Positions 1-9,699 of a stretch of DNA of 64,000 bases are shown here, in pieces (positions within the stretch are counted from its first letter, which is position 1; the number at the start of each line of letters is the position of its first letter). Both the position numbers and the translations under genes were made by a program. This DNA is from Alphaproteobacteria bacterium (GTDB lineage Bacteria > Pseudomonadota > Alphaproteobacteria > Micavibrionales > Micavibrionaceae). The notes beneath the pieces are model-generated. The model was not told the DNA's origin. It ran no database searches and was given only the letters and a program-made list of their open reading frames with translations. The stretch covers positions 1 to 64,000 of the forward strand of contig JABSQP010000004.1 in the NCBI GenBank assembly GCA_013215815.1, given 5' to 3'.

Positions 1-2
1 GT

Positions 3-1073
3 GCGGGTACTGATGGTGGTCTAACATTGATTACATCGCCAGGTAGTTACAACTTGTCATTTGGTCGCCTAACGTTGAACTCAAATGGTTCATATACATA
101 TGTTCGTTATGGCGATAATGGTGGAACAGATCGTTTCAACTACACAATTCGTGATCGTGATGGTGATACAGATACAGCAACGTTAACGCTGACAACTTCT
201 CGTATTTGGAGTGGTGATGGCGGTGATGGCGGCGATGGCGATGGCGGTGGTGACGGTTTTGGTGACGGTTGTCCGCTTGTTATTGACCTAGATGGCGATG
301 GTATTGAGCTTATCTCTCGTGAAGATGGTGTTCTTTTTGACATCGACGAAGATGGTATTGCTGATCAAACTGCTTGGGTAGGTGCTGATGATGGTATCCT
401 TGTTCTGGATCACAATGATGACGGTGTTATCAATGACCACTCTGAAATGTTTGGTAATGATGAGATCGGTGGATTTGAGATGCTTTCAGATTATGATAGC
501 AACAATGACGGTGTTATTGATGCAAATGATCAAGCATGGTCATTGCTGCAAGTATGGCAAGACGTGAATGGTGATGCTTACTCTCAAGCAGACGAACTAT
601 TTACCCTTGATCAGCTCGGTATTCAGTCAATTTCGCTAGATGTTACGGATGTTGATCTAGAGATTGCTGGTAACGATGTAACAGCTGTGAGTGACGTTAC
701 TCTCGAAGATGGAACGATCCTCAATGCTTATGATGCTTGGTTTAGCTATGAGCGAGGCTCTTACGGAACAGATGGTGAGCAAGATACATTCTTGTTCCAA
801 GCTATTGCAGAAAGTGCCGTTACATTGAATGACTTTAATGCCCAAGAAGGTGATGTAATTGACTTATCACTTCTCATTGAAGGAACTGATGATGTTACTG
901 AGGCCATAAATGATTATGTCCACGCGACAGAGGTTGATGGCGCAACGGTTATATCTGTTGATGTTGACGGGGCTGGAGGACCAGCAGAATCTGTTGAGGT
1001 GGCGCGTTTAGAAGGCGTAACAGGAACCTCTATACAAGAACTAATCGAAAGTGGAAATTTAACCGTCGATTAA
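3..1073 (+). CDS. C-terminal part of a large type I secreted, calcium-binding adhesin (5'-truncated by window edge)
   Basis: Frame is open to the window start (AGTDGGLTLITSPG upstream of the listed TTG). VCBS-like NGSYTYV segment, Gly/Asp-rich linker, several D-x-D-x-D-G loops (DLDGDGIEL, DIDEDGIAD, DHNDDGVIND, DSNNDGVID), and an RTX-type C-terminus (DTFLFQ...LNDFNAQEGDVIDLS). Followed directly by T1SS genes. Confidence 0.85.
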   Translation, partial: AGTDGGLTLITSPGSYNLSFGRLTLNSNGSYTYVRYGDNGGTDRFNYTIRDRDGDTDTATLTLTTSRIWSGDGGDGGDGDGGGDGFGDGCPLVIDLDGDGIELISREDGVLFDIDEDGIADQTAWVGADDGILVLDHNDDGVINDHSEMFGNDEIGGFEMLSDYDSNNDGVIDANDQAWSLLQVWQDVNGDAYSQADELFTLDQLGIQSISLDVTDVDLEIAGNDVTAVSDVTLEDGTILNAYDAWFSYERGSYGTDGEQDTFLFQAIAESAVTLNDFNAQEGDVIDLSLLIEGTDDVTEAINDYVHATEVDGATVISVDVDGAGGPAESVEVARLEGVTGTSIQELIESGNLTVD

Positions 1074-1090
1074 GTGACATAGATTTTGGA

Positions 1091-1120
1091 AAAGGCCTTA
1101 ATTATTTAAGGCCTTTTTTA
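1091..1120 (+). terminator. Rho-independent terminator after the adhesin gene
   Basis: Perfect 11-bp inverted repeat AAAGGCCTTAA-TTAT-TTAAGGCCTTT followed by a T-run. Confidence 0.85.
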
Positions 1121-1243
1121 TTGTCATAATTTAGCCTTTGCGTGTGTGCAAGCCCTTGAAAAAACATAAATTGCTTGCACTGAAGGTTAAAACAAGACAT
1201 AACTATTTCTAGGTTTATATGAGAAAAATGCGAGGATAGCGCA

Positions 1244-2623
1244 ATGATGGGACGTCAGTTCAGAAAAACACTACTTACAGCTTCAATTCTAGCCGTTACG
1301 GCCTTTTCAGGTGATGCTTTGGCGCAGAGTGATGATGGCCAGACAGGGTTGGCTGAGGCAGTATCTATTGGTGTTATGACCAATCCTGAGTATGGCGTTG
1401 TGGCGGCAACACGTCGTGCAACTGATGAAGAATTGAATCAGGCAAAAGCACTTTACTTACCATCAATCGACTTTGCAGCGGATACTGGTTATGAGTATCG
1501 TGAAGATGCTCAAACAAGAAGTCGTACGGACAACGATAATGACGAAACTTTATGGCGTTATGAGTATGGTGTTACTTTAACTCAAATGCTTTTCGATGGT
1601 TTTGAAACAAAGTACGAGAACGTGCGTCAAAAACATCGTGTTCAGTCATCTGCTCATCGTGTTCGTGAGACGGCAGAATTTGTTGGTCTTTCGATTATTG
1701 AGGCGTTTCTTGAAGTTGTACGTCAGCGTGAGCTTTTAGGTATTACGCGAGAGAACGTGGCAGAGCACGTTGCGATTATGGACTTGATCCAAGATGGTGT
1801 TGCGGCTGGTCGCTCAACTCAAGCAGACTTGGAACAAATTAAAGCGCGTTTAGCGTCAGCGCGTGCGCAAGAATCAACAGTACGTCAGCAGCTTCGCGTT
1901 GCTGAATCAAACTACCGCCGTGAGGTTGGTGAAGATCCAAAAGATCTTGTTCTGCCTGCGGTTCCAGTGAATTCTTTGACAGCGAATGTTGAAGAAGAAG
2001 TGAAAACGGCTCTTACGCAAAGCCCAACTCTTGATATTTTCAATTCTGATATTAGCGTTGCATACGCTGAGTATGAAGGTACAGGTTCTACTCTTTATCC
2101 TCAAATCGATTTGCAGTTGAATGCAACACAGGGGAATAATAGAGGTGCTATTGATGGATTTGAACGTGATGGTTCAGCTCTGGTTGTAGCAAACTGGAAT
2201 TTATACCGTGGTGGTGGTGATATGGCACGTATTCGTGAATTCACACATCGTCATCAGGTTGCAAAAGAGCGTCGCAACGACACAGCACGTTCGGTAGAAG
2301 ATCAGGTTCGCCAAACATGGGCACAAATGGTTTCTGCTGGTGAGCAAGCTCGTGAATTTGCAAACCAAGCTGCTGCCAACCAAGAAGTTGTCCGTGCATA
2401 CAAGGATCAGTTCTCGCTAGACAGAAGAACACTATTGGATGTGCTTGATTCACAGAACGAATTGTTTGTATCACGTACAAATGCTATCAATTCTGAATTC
2501 TTAGAAATGTTTGCTGTGTATAGCTTGCTTGCTTTCAAAGGGGAGCTTCTGCCAACTCTGGGTGTTGCTTATCCTCGCGAGAGCGCTGAAATTGACGTTA
2601 AAGAAGAAAAGATTGATCGTTAA
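1244..2623 (+). CDS. TolC-family outer membrane efflux protein of a type I secretion system
   Basis: Signal peptide (MMGRQFRKTLLTASILAVTAFSGDALAQ); TolC-like coiled-coil repeats (GRSTQADLEQIKARLASARAQ; RTLLDVLDSQNELFVSRTN); adjacent to T1SS ABC and HlyD genes. Confidence 0.9.
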   Translation: MMGRQFRKTLLTASILAVTAFSGDALAQSDDGQTGLAEAVSIGVMTNPEYGVVAATRRATDEELNQAKALYLPSIDFAADTGYEYREDAQTRSRTDNDNDETLWRYEYGVTLTQMLFDGFETKYENVRQKHRVQSSAHRVRETAEFVGLSIIEAFLEVVRQRELLGITRENVAEHVAIMDLIQDGVAAGRSTQADLEQIKARLASARAQESTVRQQLRVAESNYRREVGEDPKDLVLPAVPVNSLTANVEEEVKTALTQSPTLDIFNSDISVAYAEYEGTGSTLYPQIDLQLNATQGNNRGAIDGFERDGSALVVANWNLYRGGGDMARIREFTHRHQVAKERRNDTARSVEDQVRQTWAQMVSAGEQAREFANQAAANQEVVRAYKDQFSLDRRTLLDVLDSQNELFVSRTNAINSEFLEMFAVYSLLAFKGELLPTLGVAYPRESAEIDVKEEKIDR

Positions 2624-2661
2624 TCGGTCTTACTTCCTCTCTTAATTTTTAAGGACTTCAT

Positions 2662-5022
2662 GTGACACAGGACGATCTGGCGCCGCAAAACAATAGTGAT
2701 TCTTTCAATGAAAACTCGGCTGATAACGCCGATAAGGAAGCAGTACCTGAATACGGCAAGACAGATTATGCTGAAGGCCTTAAGGAGCATGAAAAGACCC
2801 CTGATGCCTGGCCTTTAGAAGCTGATCGCATTGCTATCCATGACCCACTGGTAAATTGCTTGGCATCACTTGCAGGTCATTATGGACGGCGCACAAGTGT
2901 GACCTCTTTAACTGCAGGCCTACCTATTTCAAATGCAGGGATAACACCTGTTATGTTTGCACGTGCTGCAGAACGTGCAAACATGAGTTCGATAATGGTT
3001 GATCGTACGCTTGATGCACTTGCTATCGCGCCGACATTGCCTTGTATTCTTGTGCTAGAAAATAACCAGGCTTGCATATTATGGGATGTTCGCTCTCCAG
3101 CTCAGGTGAAGCACAAAAAGAAAAAAGGGAAGCAAGTAGAAAGCGTACATCCTGAAACAATTTTCACTGTTCAGTTTCCTGAAACTCCAGACGAACGCAA
3201 AGAGATTGCATTAAAAGATCTCAATAAGATTTATACGAATTATTCTTTTTACGTGCGCCCTATTGCTCGTGTTGATGATCGTGCTGGCCCAGCTCTTATC
3301 GATACGGCGCGTGATTGGTTCTGGTCGGCTCTAAAAGAGAATAAATCCGTTTACGCAGAGGTTGTTGCTGCAGCAATCATGATTAACATGTTTGCGTTAG
3401 CAAGCTCACTGTTTGTGATGAACGTTTATGATCGTGTTGTTCCTAACAACGCTATCCCAACATTATGGGTCCTCGCAATCGGTGTTTTGATTGTGTACGT
3501 TTTTGATTTCATTTTGAAGAACCTGCGATCTCATCTTTTAGATCATGCTGGGCGTAAGGCAGATGTAAAAGTGTCTGCACGTTTGTTTGAACAAATGCTT
3601 GGTATGATGATGACATCCCGTCCTGGCAGTGCAGGTGTTATGGCTTCACATATGCGTGAGTTTGAAGGGCTTCGTGATTTCTTTACATCAGCTACCATGG
3701 CGGCTCTCATTGATTTTCCTTTTATTTTCTTGTTTATCGGAATTATTGCCATCATTGGTGGCCCAATTGCGTTTGTTCCTCTTGCGGCTATCCCGCTTGT
3801 AATCGGTGTTGGTCTTTTCCTGCAAAAACCTCTCCGTAAGGTCATTAAGGAATCAATGATGGAAAGTGCGCTTAAGAATGCGCTTCTTTTTGAGACAATC
3901 AGCGGTCTTGAAACAATTAAAGTGCAAGCGGCTGAAGGCCATACACAACGTAAATGGGAAGAGCTTACAGATCGTGCATCACGTACGGCTGTGAAGACCC
4001 GCCGTCTTAACGCCTTTGCTCTTAACTTTGCCACCTTTATTCAACAACTAGTCAGTGTTGTCGTTGTGATCGTTGGTGTTTTCTTGATTAAAGAGGCGCA
4101 AATTTCCATGGGCGCGTTGATTGCTTGTGTGATTCTAAGTGGACGAGCTATGGGACCATTAGCGCAGATTGCAGGCCTATTAACGCGTATGCATCAATCG
4201 TATGAATCTTTACATCAGCTTGATGAACTCATGAAAAAACCTGTTGAGCGCCCAGTTGATAAGCACTTTATTTCAATGCCGACAATTCGTGGCAATGTTG
4301 AATTCAAGGATGTTGTTTTCCACTATCCGGAGCAGACAACACCTGCAGTAAATCATTTGAACTTCGCTCTCGAGCCAGGCGAGCATGTAGGTATTATCGG
4401 CGCCGTTGGGTCTGGTAAAACGACAATCGAACGTCTTTTGATTAATTTGTATCAGCCTGATAGCGGTAGTGTACAAATTGATGGTACTGACGTACGTCAA
4501 ATTGATCCGGGCGATCTTCGCCGCAATGTTGGCGCCGTTCAACAAAGCCCTCAGCTTTTTTATGGAACTGTACGTGAAAATATCACAATGGGTCATGAAA
4601 TGGCGCCAGACCGTTCTGTACTTCGTGCGGCTGAACTCGCTGGTGTGATGGAATTTTTGAAGGATTCTCAAGCAGGTTTAGATACAAATGTAGGCGAACG
4701 CGGTGAAGCTCTTTCGGGTGGACAGCGTCAAGCTGTGGCGATTGCACGCGCACTGCTTTATGATCCGCCTGTTCTTATTTTGGATGAGCCAACTGCGGCG
4801 ATGGATCCAGCTTCTGAAAATCGTCTGCGCAAGCGTCTTCATACGCTTATTGAGGGGCGTACAACGCTTCTTATTACGCATAAAGGATCTATGCTGACAC
4901 TGGTTGATAAACTGATCTTGCTTGATCGTGGTCGCCTTGTGGCCTTTGGTCCTAAAGATGAAGTTATTAGTAAGCTTCAAGCGCGCCAATATGGCAGCTC
5001 TGCTGAAAATACGGAGGTTTAA
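2662..5022 (+). CDS. Type I secretion ABC transporter/permease, LapB-like, with N-terminal C39-like domain
   Basis: GTG start. Membrane domain plus Walker A GAVGSGKTT, signature LSGGQRQAVAIARAL, Walker B LILDEPTAAMD; N-terminal C39-like region. Confidence 0.92.
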   Translation: MTQDDLAPQNNSDSFNENSADNADKEAVPEYGKTDYAEGLKEHEKTPDAWPLEADRIAIHDPLVNCLASLAGHYGRRTSVTSLTAGLPISNAGITPVMFARAAERANMSSIMVDRTLDALAIAPTLPCILVLENNQACILWDVRSPAQVKHKKKKGKQVESVHPETIFTVQFPETPDERKEIALKDLNKIYTNYSFYVRPIARVDDRAGPALIDTARDWFWSALKENKSVYAEVVAAAIMINMFALASSLFVMNVYDRVVPNNAIPTLWVLAIGVLIVYVFDFILKNLRSHLLDHAGRKADVKVSARLFEQMLGMMMTSRPGSAGVMASHMREFEGLRDFFTSATMAALIDFPFIFLFIGIIAIIGGPIAFVPLAAIPLVIGVGLFLQKPLRKVIKESMMESALKNALLFETISGLETIKVQAAEGHTQRKWEELTDRASRTAVKTRRLNAFALNFATFIQQLVSVVVVIVGVFLIKEAQISMGALIACVILSGRAMGPLAQIAGLLTRMHQSYESLHQLDELMKKPVERPVDKHFISMPTIRGNVEFKDVVFHYPEQTTPAVNHLNFALEPGEHVGIIGAVGSGKTTIERLLINLYQPDSGSVQIDGTDVRQIDPGDLRRNVGAVQQSPQLFYGTVRENITMGHEMAPDRSVLRAAELAGVMEFLKDSQAGLDTNVGERGEALSGGQRQAVAIARALLYDPPVLILDEPTAAMDPASENRLRKRLHTLIEGRTTLLITHKGSMLTLVDKLILLDRGRLVAFGPKDEVISKLQARQYGSSAENTEV

Positions 5023-6480
5023 ATGGGATTTTTTAAGAAGAAGAAAAAACCTATTCAGCAGTTCTCAGGTACGGATCCAAATCTAGCAAAAGCTATGCAG
5101 CAAATGGCCGAAGAGAATATGACGCCTGAAGAGCGCGCTGTTGCAGAGCGTAATAATTGGGTTAAAGAGCATACTGACAGATTACAAGCGCAAGCAGATC
5201 GTTTCTTTACTACAGATGAGGATTTACCGCTTCGTACGCATTTAACCTTAATGTTAATTGGTGCGTTTTTTGTTTGTTTTATTATCTGGGCTAATTTTGC
5301 GCCTCTAGATGAAGTGGTGCGCGGTGATGGTAAGATTATTCCATCAAGTGAAGTCCAGAAAATCTCGACTCTTGAAGGTGGTATTATTGAAGCAATTAAT
5401 ATCACAAAAGGGCAGGAGGTTAATCAGGGAGACATCCTCGTACGTCTAAGTGACGTTGCTGCTGCATCCGATCTTGGATCAAATGAGGCGCGTTATTTGG
5501 GGCTTTTGGCAACAATTACGCGTCTTCAAGCTGAAGTGGAAGGGACTATTCCTAGCTTTCCCGATGAAGTCATGAAAAAAGCGCCGCAAAGTGTGACGGA
5601 AGAGATGAACGCGTTTCGAGCAAATCAGGATAACGTTAACAACCAGATCGTTATTATGGAGCAACAAAAAAGCCAACGTTCACAGGAACTCAACGAGCTT
5701 CAGGTGAGAGCGAGTGATGTACGTGGTCAACTTCGCCTTGTTCAAGAAGAAAAACAAATCGTTGAGCCTCTTGTCGCACGAGGTTCTGCACCTAAAATGG
5801 AGCTGTTACAGCTTGATCGTCAGATTAAAGAAAAGCAGACAGAGTTGAATGGTGTTTTAGCCGCTATTCCACGTGCACGTTCGGCTATCGCAGAAGCAAA
5901 TGGCCGTATTGCCGAGGTTAAGTCAACGGCGCGTGCGCAAGCGCAGACAGAACTTTCCGCTAAGTTAATCGAGATGAATTCAATCAAGGAAGGTTTGGTT
6001 GGATTAAAAGACCGTAAGACACGTACAGAAGTTAAATCTCCTGTAAATGGCTATATCCAAGACATTAAAGTTGTGACTATCGGCGGTGTTATTCAACCAG
6101 GGATGGAATTCATCGAAATCGTACCTAAGGACGACAAACTGCTCGTCGAAGCGCGTGTTAACCCAAAAGACATTGCTTTTATTGCTTCTGGAGATAAGGC
6201 TGTTGTAAAGGTGACAGCGTATGATTTCTCTATTTATGGCGGTTTGAATGGTAAAGTGGTCTATATCTCTGCTGATGCTGTGACGAATGAAGAGGGCGAA
6301 AGCTTCTATATCATTCATGTTGAGACCGATGAAGCCGCTTTGAAGCGTAAAGACGAAGAGCTTCCGATTATTCCGGGTATGGTGACATCTGTTGATATTC
6401 TGACGGGTAAGAAGACTGTTATGGAGTATCTCTTGAAACCATTCATCAAGACTCTTAATGAAGCGATGAACGAGCGTTAA
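5023..6480 (+). CDS. HlyD/LapC-family periplasmic adaptor of type I secretion
   Basis: Single N-terminal TM, long coiled coil, HlyD motif (TEVKSPVNGYIQDIKVVTIGGVIQPGMEFIEIVP); starts immediately after the ABC gene stop. Confidence 0.92.
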   Translation: MGFFKKKKKPIQQFSGTDPNLAKAMQQMAEENMTPEERAVAERNNWVKEHTDRLQAQADRFFTTDEDLPLRTHLTLMLIGAFFVCFIIWANFAPLDEVVRGDGKIIPSSEVQKISTLEGGIIEAINITKGQEVNQGDILVRLSDVAAASDLGSNEARYLGLLATITRLQAEVEGTIPSFPDEVMKKAPQSVTEEMNAFRANQDNVNNQIVIMEQQKSQRSQELNELQVRASDVRGQLRLVQEEKQIVEPLVARGSAPKMELLQLDRQIKEKQTELNGVLAAIPRARSAIAEANGRIAEVKSTARAQAQTELSAKLIEMNSIKEGLVGLKDRKTRTEVKSPVNGYIQDIKVVTIGGVIQPGMEFIEIVPKDDKLLVEARVNPKDIAFIASGDKAVVKVTAYDFSIYGGLNGKVVYISADAVTNEEGESFYIIHVETDEAALKRKDEELPIIPGMVTSVDILTGKKTVMEYLLKPFIKTLNEAMNER

Positions 6481-6547
6481 AAAACGTTGATTTTATGGGG
6501 CTAAAGCATCTAGACAGCCCTGCAAAACAAGGTTAAAACGTTTTGAT

Positions 6548-8506
6548 ATGAAAGCACAAAATATATCAAATTCTAATATCTCTATTACTTTGCCTGATGG
6601 CGCAGTGCGCCAATATGATGCAGGTATAACGGGCGCAGAAATTGCGGCTGATATTTCAAAGTCTCTTGCGAAGACTGTTATTGCTATCAAGATTGATGGT
6701 GAATTATCAGACCTCTCTTTACCGATTGAAGCGGATGCCTCAATTGCTCTGATTAAACGTGATGATGATGAAGCGCTTGAGATGATCCGTCATGATGCAG
6801 CACATGTGATGGCAGAGGCTGTACAGACGTTATTTCCTGGAACTCAAGTGACAATTGGTCCCGCAATTGATAATGGATTTTATTACGACTTCGCGCGTGA
6901 TGAGCCTTTTAGTACAGAAGATTTTGAAAAAATAGAAAAAGAAATGCGTAAAATTGTTGAGCGTAATTCTGCTTTTGTACGCGAGGTCTGGAAGCGTGAT
7001 GATGCTATTGCCTATTTCAAAGGTAAGGGCGAAAATTATAAGGCCGAGCTGATCGAAGATCTTCCTGAAGAGGAAGAAATTAAAATCTATCGCCAGGGTG
7101 AAGGTGATGATGGTTGGTTGGATCTTTGTCGTGGGCCACATATGCCGACAACAAAACATGTTGGAACAGCTTTTAAGCTGATGAAGGTAGCTGGTGCGTA
7201 TTGGCGCGGTGATTCAAATAACGCTATGCTACAACGTATTTACGGTACTGCTTGGCGTAATGATAAAGAACTAAAAGCACACTTAACTATGCTGGAAGAG
7301 GCTGAAGCGCGTGACCACCGTAAGCTTGGAAATGCTATGGATCTGTTTCATTTTCAGGATGAGGCACCGGGGCAAGTTTTCTGGCATCATAATGGATGGG
7401 TAATATATACGGCCCTGATGGATTACATGCGCCGTAAAGTTCGTGCTGCCGGCTATCAAGAAATCAATACGCCGCAATTATTAGATGCACGTTTTTGGAA
7501 GGCTTCTGGTCACTGGGATAAATATCGCGAAAATATGTTTATCTTTGGTGAAGAGGGGGAAGAAAACCCGTCTGCATTAAAACCAATGAGCTGTCCAGGC
7601 GGTGCGCAAGTTTATAAAGCAGGGTTGCGTAGTTATCGTGAACTACCATTACGTTTGGCTGAGTTTGGTCATGTATTTAGGCAGGAACCATCTGGTGCAC
7701 GCCATGGTTTGATGCGTGTACAAGCGTTTACACAGGATGATGCGCATATTTTCTGTACGCATGATCAACTCGAAGATGAAGTTGTAAAAATGTGTGACCT
7801 TATCAAAGAGGTTTATACTGATTTGGGTATCGCTGATGATATCACAATTAATTTTTCAACACGCCCAGAGCAACGTATTGGTAGCGAAGAAGATTGGGAT
7901 CGCGCAGAAGCAGGATTGCGTAAAGTTCTCGATCGTATTGATATGAAATGGGTTCTCAATGAAGGTGATGGAGCGTTTTATGCACCAAAACTAGACTTCA
8001 TTTTGCGTGATGCAATTGGCCGTGAATGGCAATGTGGAACTGTACAAGTAGATATGAATATGCCAACGCGTTTGGACTTGCAGTATGTTGGTGAAGATGG
8101 AGAGCGTCATGCACCGCATATGGTACACCGCGCAATTTTGGGATCGGTTGAGCGTTTCCTTGGTGTTTTGATTGAACACTATGCTGGAAAATTGCCTCTA
8201 TGGTTGGCACCAGTACAATGTGTTGTTACGCCAATCACATCAGATTTTGATGGATATGCGCAAGATGTGCTGGAACAGCTTCAGGCGGCTGGAATCCGAG
8301 CTGAAATTGATCTGCGTAACGAGAAAATTAACTATAAAGTGCGTGAGCACTCCCTTGCAAAAGTCTCGGCTCTCTTTGTTGTTGGAGCTCGTGAGCAGGA
8401 GAATAAGACAGTGGCTATTCGCCGTCTTGGTTCGAAAGACCAGAATGTTGTTGCATTGCATGAAGCAATTAATGCATTGGCTGATGAAGCAAAAGCACCA
8501 TATTAA
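6548..8506 (+). CDS. thrS: Threonyl-tRNA synthetase
   Basis: TGS domain, HxxxH editing motif ([10 protein letters not shown]), class II motifs, KPMSCPGG; followed by infC. Confidence 0.98.
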   Translation: MKAQNISNSNISITLPDGAVRQYDAGITGAEIAADISKSLAKTVIAIKIDGELSDLSLPIEADASIALIKRDDDEALEMIRHDAAHVMAEAVQTLFPGTQVTIGPAIDNGFYYDFARDEPFSTEDFEKIEKEMRKIVERNSAFVREVWKRDDAIAYFKGKGENYKAELIEDLPEEEEIKIYRQGEGDDGWLDLCRGPHMPTTKHVGTAFKLMKVAGAYWRGDSNNAMLQRIYGTAWRNDKELKAHLTMLEEAEARDHRKLGNAMDLFHFQDEAPGQVFWHHNGWVIYTALMDYMRRKVRAAGYQEINTPQLLDARFWKASGHWDKYRENMFIFGEEGEENPSALKPMSCPGGAQVYKAGLRSYRELPLRLAEFGHVFRQEPSGARHGLMRVQAFTQDDAHIFCTHDQLEDEVVKMCDLIKEVYTDLGIADDITINFSTRPEQRIGSEEDWDRAEAGLRKVLDRIDMKWVLNEGDGAFYAPKLDFILRDAIGREWQCGTVQVDMNMPTRLDLQYVGEDGERHAPHMVHRAILGSVERFLGVLIEHYAGKLPLWLAPVQCVVTPITSDFDGYAQDVLEQLQAAGIRAEIDLRNEKINYKVREHSLAKVSALFVVGAREQENKTVAIRRLGSKDQNVVALHEAINALADEAKAPY

Positions 8507-8610
8507 GAGGAAAACCCTTGCAAAGCAGGCTTTTGCGCCGTATTAAGAAGTTATTCACCACTATGAAATATAGTATTTATTGGTTTTAATTATAAAAGGA
8601 GACACAGACC

Positions 8611-9222
8611 ATCGCTAGACCACCATTTCGCCCGCAAAGAAAAGATGACGGGCCTCGCATCAATCAGAATATTATTGCAGATGAAATAAGAGTAGTAGGA
8701 CCCGAAGGGGAAATGCTCGGTGTTATGAGTGTTGGTAGTGGTATCAAAGCCGCCGAAGAAGCCGGCCTTGATCTAGTTGAGGTGTCACCAAACGCAAAAC
8801 CACCTGTTTGTAAAATCCTTGATTTTGGTAAGTACAAATACGAGCAACAGAAGAAAGCTTCTGAAGCACGTAAAAAGCAAAAAACTGTCGACGTTAAAGA
8901 AGTAAAGATGCGTCCGACAATTGAAGAGCATGACTACGGCGTGAAGCTTAGGAATGCGCAGCGTTTTTTAAAAGCCGAAAACAAGGTCAAAGTTACACTT
9001 CGTTTCCGTGGTCGTGAAATGGCTCATAAAGATTTAGCTGCAGAAGTATTACATCGTTTTCGCGATGATCTTTCTGATCTGTCTAAAGTTGAATTCGCAC
9101 CTAAAATGGAAGGTCGTCAGATGATTATGATTTTGGCTCCAGATCCAGAAGCAGCCAAGAAGGCCGCTAAGGAGGCGAAAGAAGCTCCTCAAGAAGAAGT
9201 AAATGAAACTTCAGAAGAATAA
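8611..9222 (+). CDS. infC: Translation initiation factor IF-3, probable ATC start
   Basis: The listed ORF (8713) lacks the conserved IF3 N-terminus. Upstream in frame: ATC GCT AGA CCA CCA TTT CGC...[32 protein letters not shown] lies upstream of ATC at 8611. Confidence 0.9.
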   Translation: MARPPFRPQRKDDGPRINQNIIADEIRVVGPEGEMLGVMSVGSGIKAAEEAGLDLVEVSPNAKPPVCKILDFGKYKYEQQKKASEARKKQKTVDVKEVKMRPTIEEHDYGVKLRNAQRFLKAENKVKVTLRFRGREMAHKDLAAEVLHRFRDDLSDLSKVEFAPKMEGRQMIMILAPDPEAAKKAAKEAKEAPQEEVNETSEE

Positions 9223-9224
9223 AA

Positions 9225-9245
9225 AAGGCCGCATCAAGCGGCCTT
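9225..9245. terminator. Shared terminator between convergent infC and trxA
   Basis: AAGGCCGC-ATCAA-GCGGCCTT stem-loop; A-run on the left gives a U-tract for the minus-strand transcript. Confidence 0.8.
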
Positions 9246-9268
9246 AAATTTAACCTATTTAAACAATC

Positions 9269-9589
9269 TTAAACGACTGAATTTAGCCATTCGCTAAGTT
9301 GTGATTTAGACATTCCACCAACCTTTGTTTCAACAGGTTCGCCATCTTTGAATACGATCAAAGTTGGAATGCCGCGAACGCCATATTTTGTTGGCGCATT
9401 TGGGTTTTCATCAATGTTTACTTTCACAACCTTCATTTTACCTGAAAGCTCTTCAGCGACTTCATCGACGATTGGTGATAGAGCCTTACAAGGACCGCAC
9501 CATTCAGCCCAGAAATCAACCATTACAGGTCCATCTGCACTTAACACTTCATTTTCAAAATCTGAGTCGGAAACTTGTACACTCGTCAT
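9269..9589 (-). CDS. trxA: Thioredoxin
   Basis: WAEWCGPCKALSP active site; 106 aa; adjacent to addA. Confidence 0.98.
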   Translation of the reverse strand: MTSVQVSDSDFENEVLSADGPVMVDFWAEWCGPCKALSPIVDEVAEELSGKMKVVKVNIDENPNAPTKYGVRGIPTLIVFKDGEPVETKVGGMSKSQLSEWLNSVV

Positions 9590-9699
9590 AATTCTATCCT
9601 TTTAAATTACTTACTTTAACTCTAATTCGGTTATTTTCGTTGAACGGTTACATAGGATATAGGATTCGCGGGTATAGGCCAAGAACCAACAAAAGCTCT

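Noticed and set aside
140-343. Minus-strand ORF (67 aa, Ser/Pro-rich)
   Set aside because: Antisense to the adhesin Gly/Asp-rich repeat; composition is a mirror of the repeat, no independent support.
3543-4034. 163-aa minus-strand ORF inside the T1SS ABC gene
   Set aside because: Fully antisense to a well-supported ABC transporter; no recognisable domain or ribosome-binding context.
8172-8546. 124-aa plus-strand ORF overlapping the thrS 3' end
   Set aside because: Out-of-frame with thrS, no recognisable family; the tail similarity to thrS comes from the local repeat.
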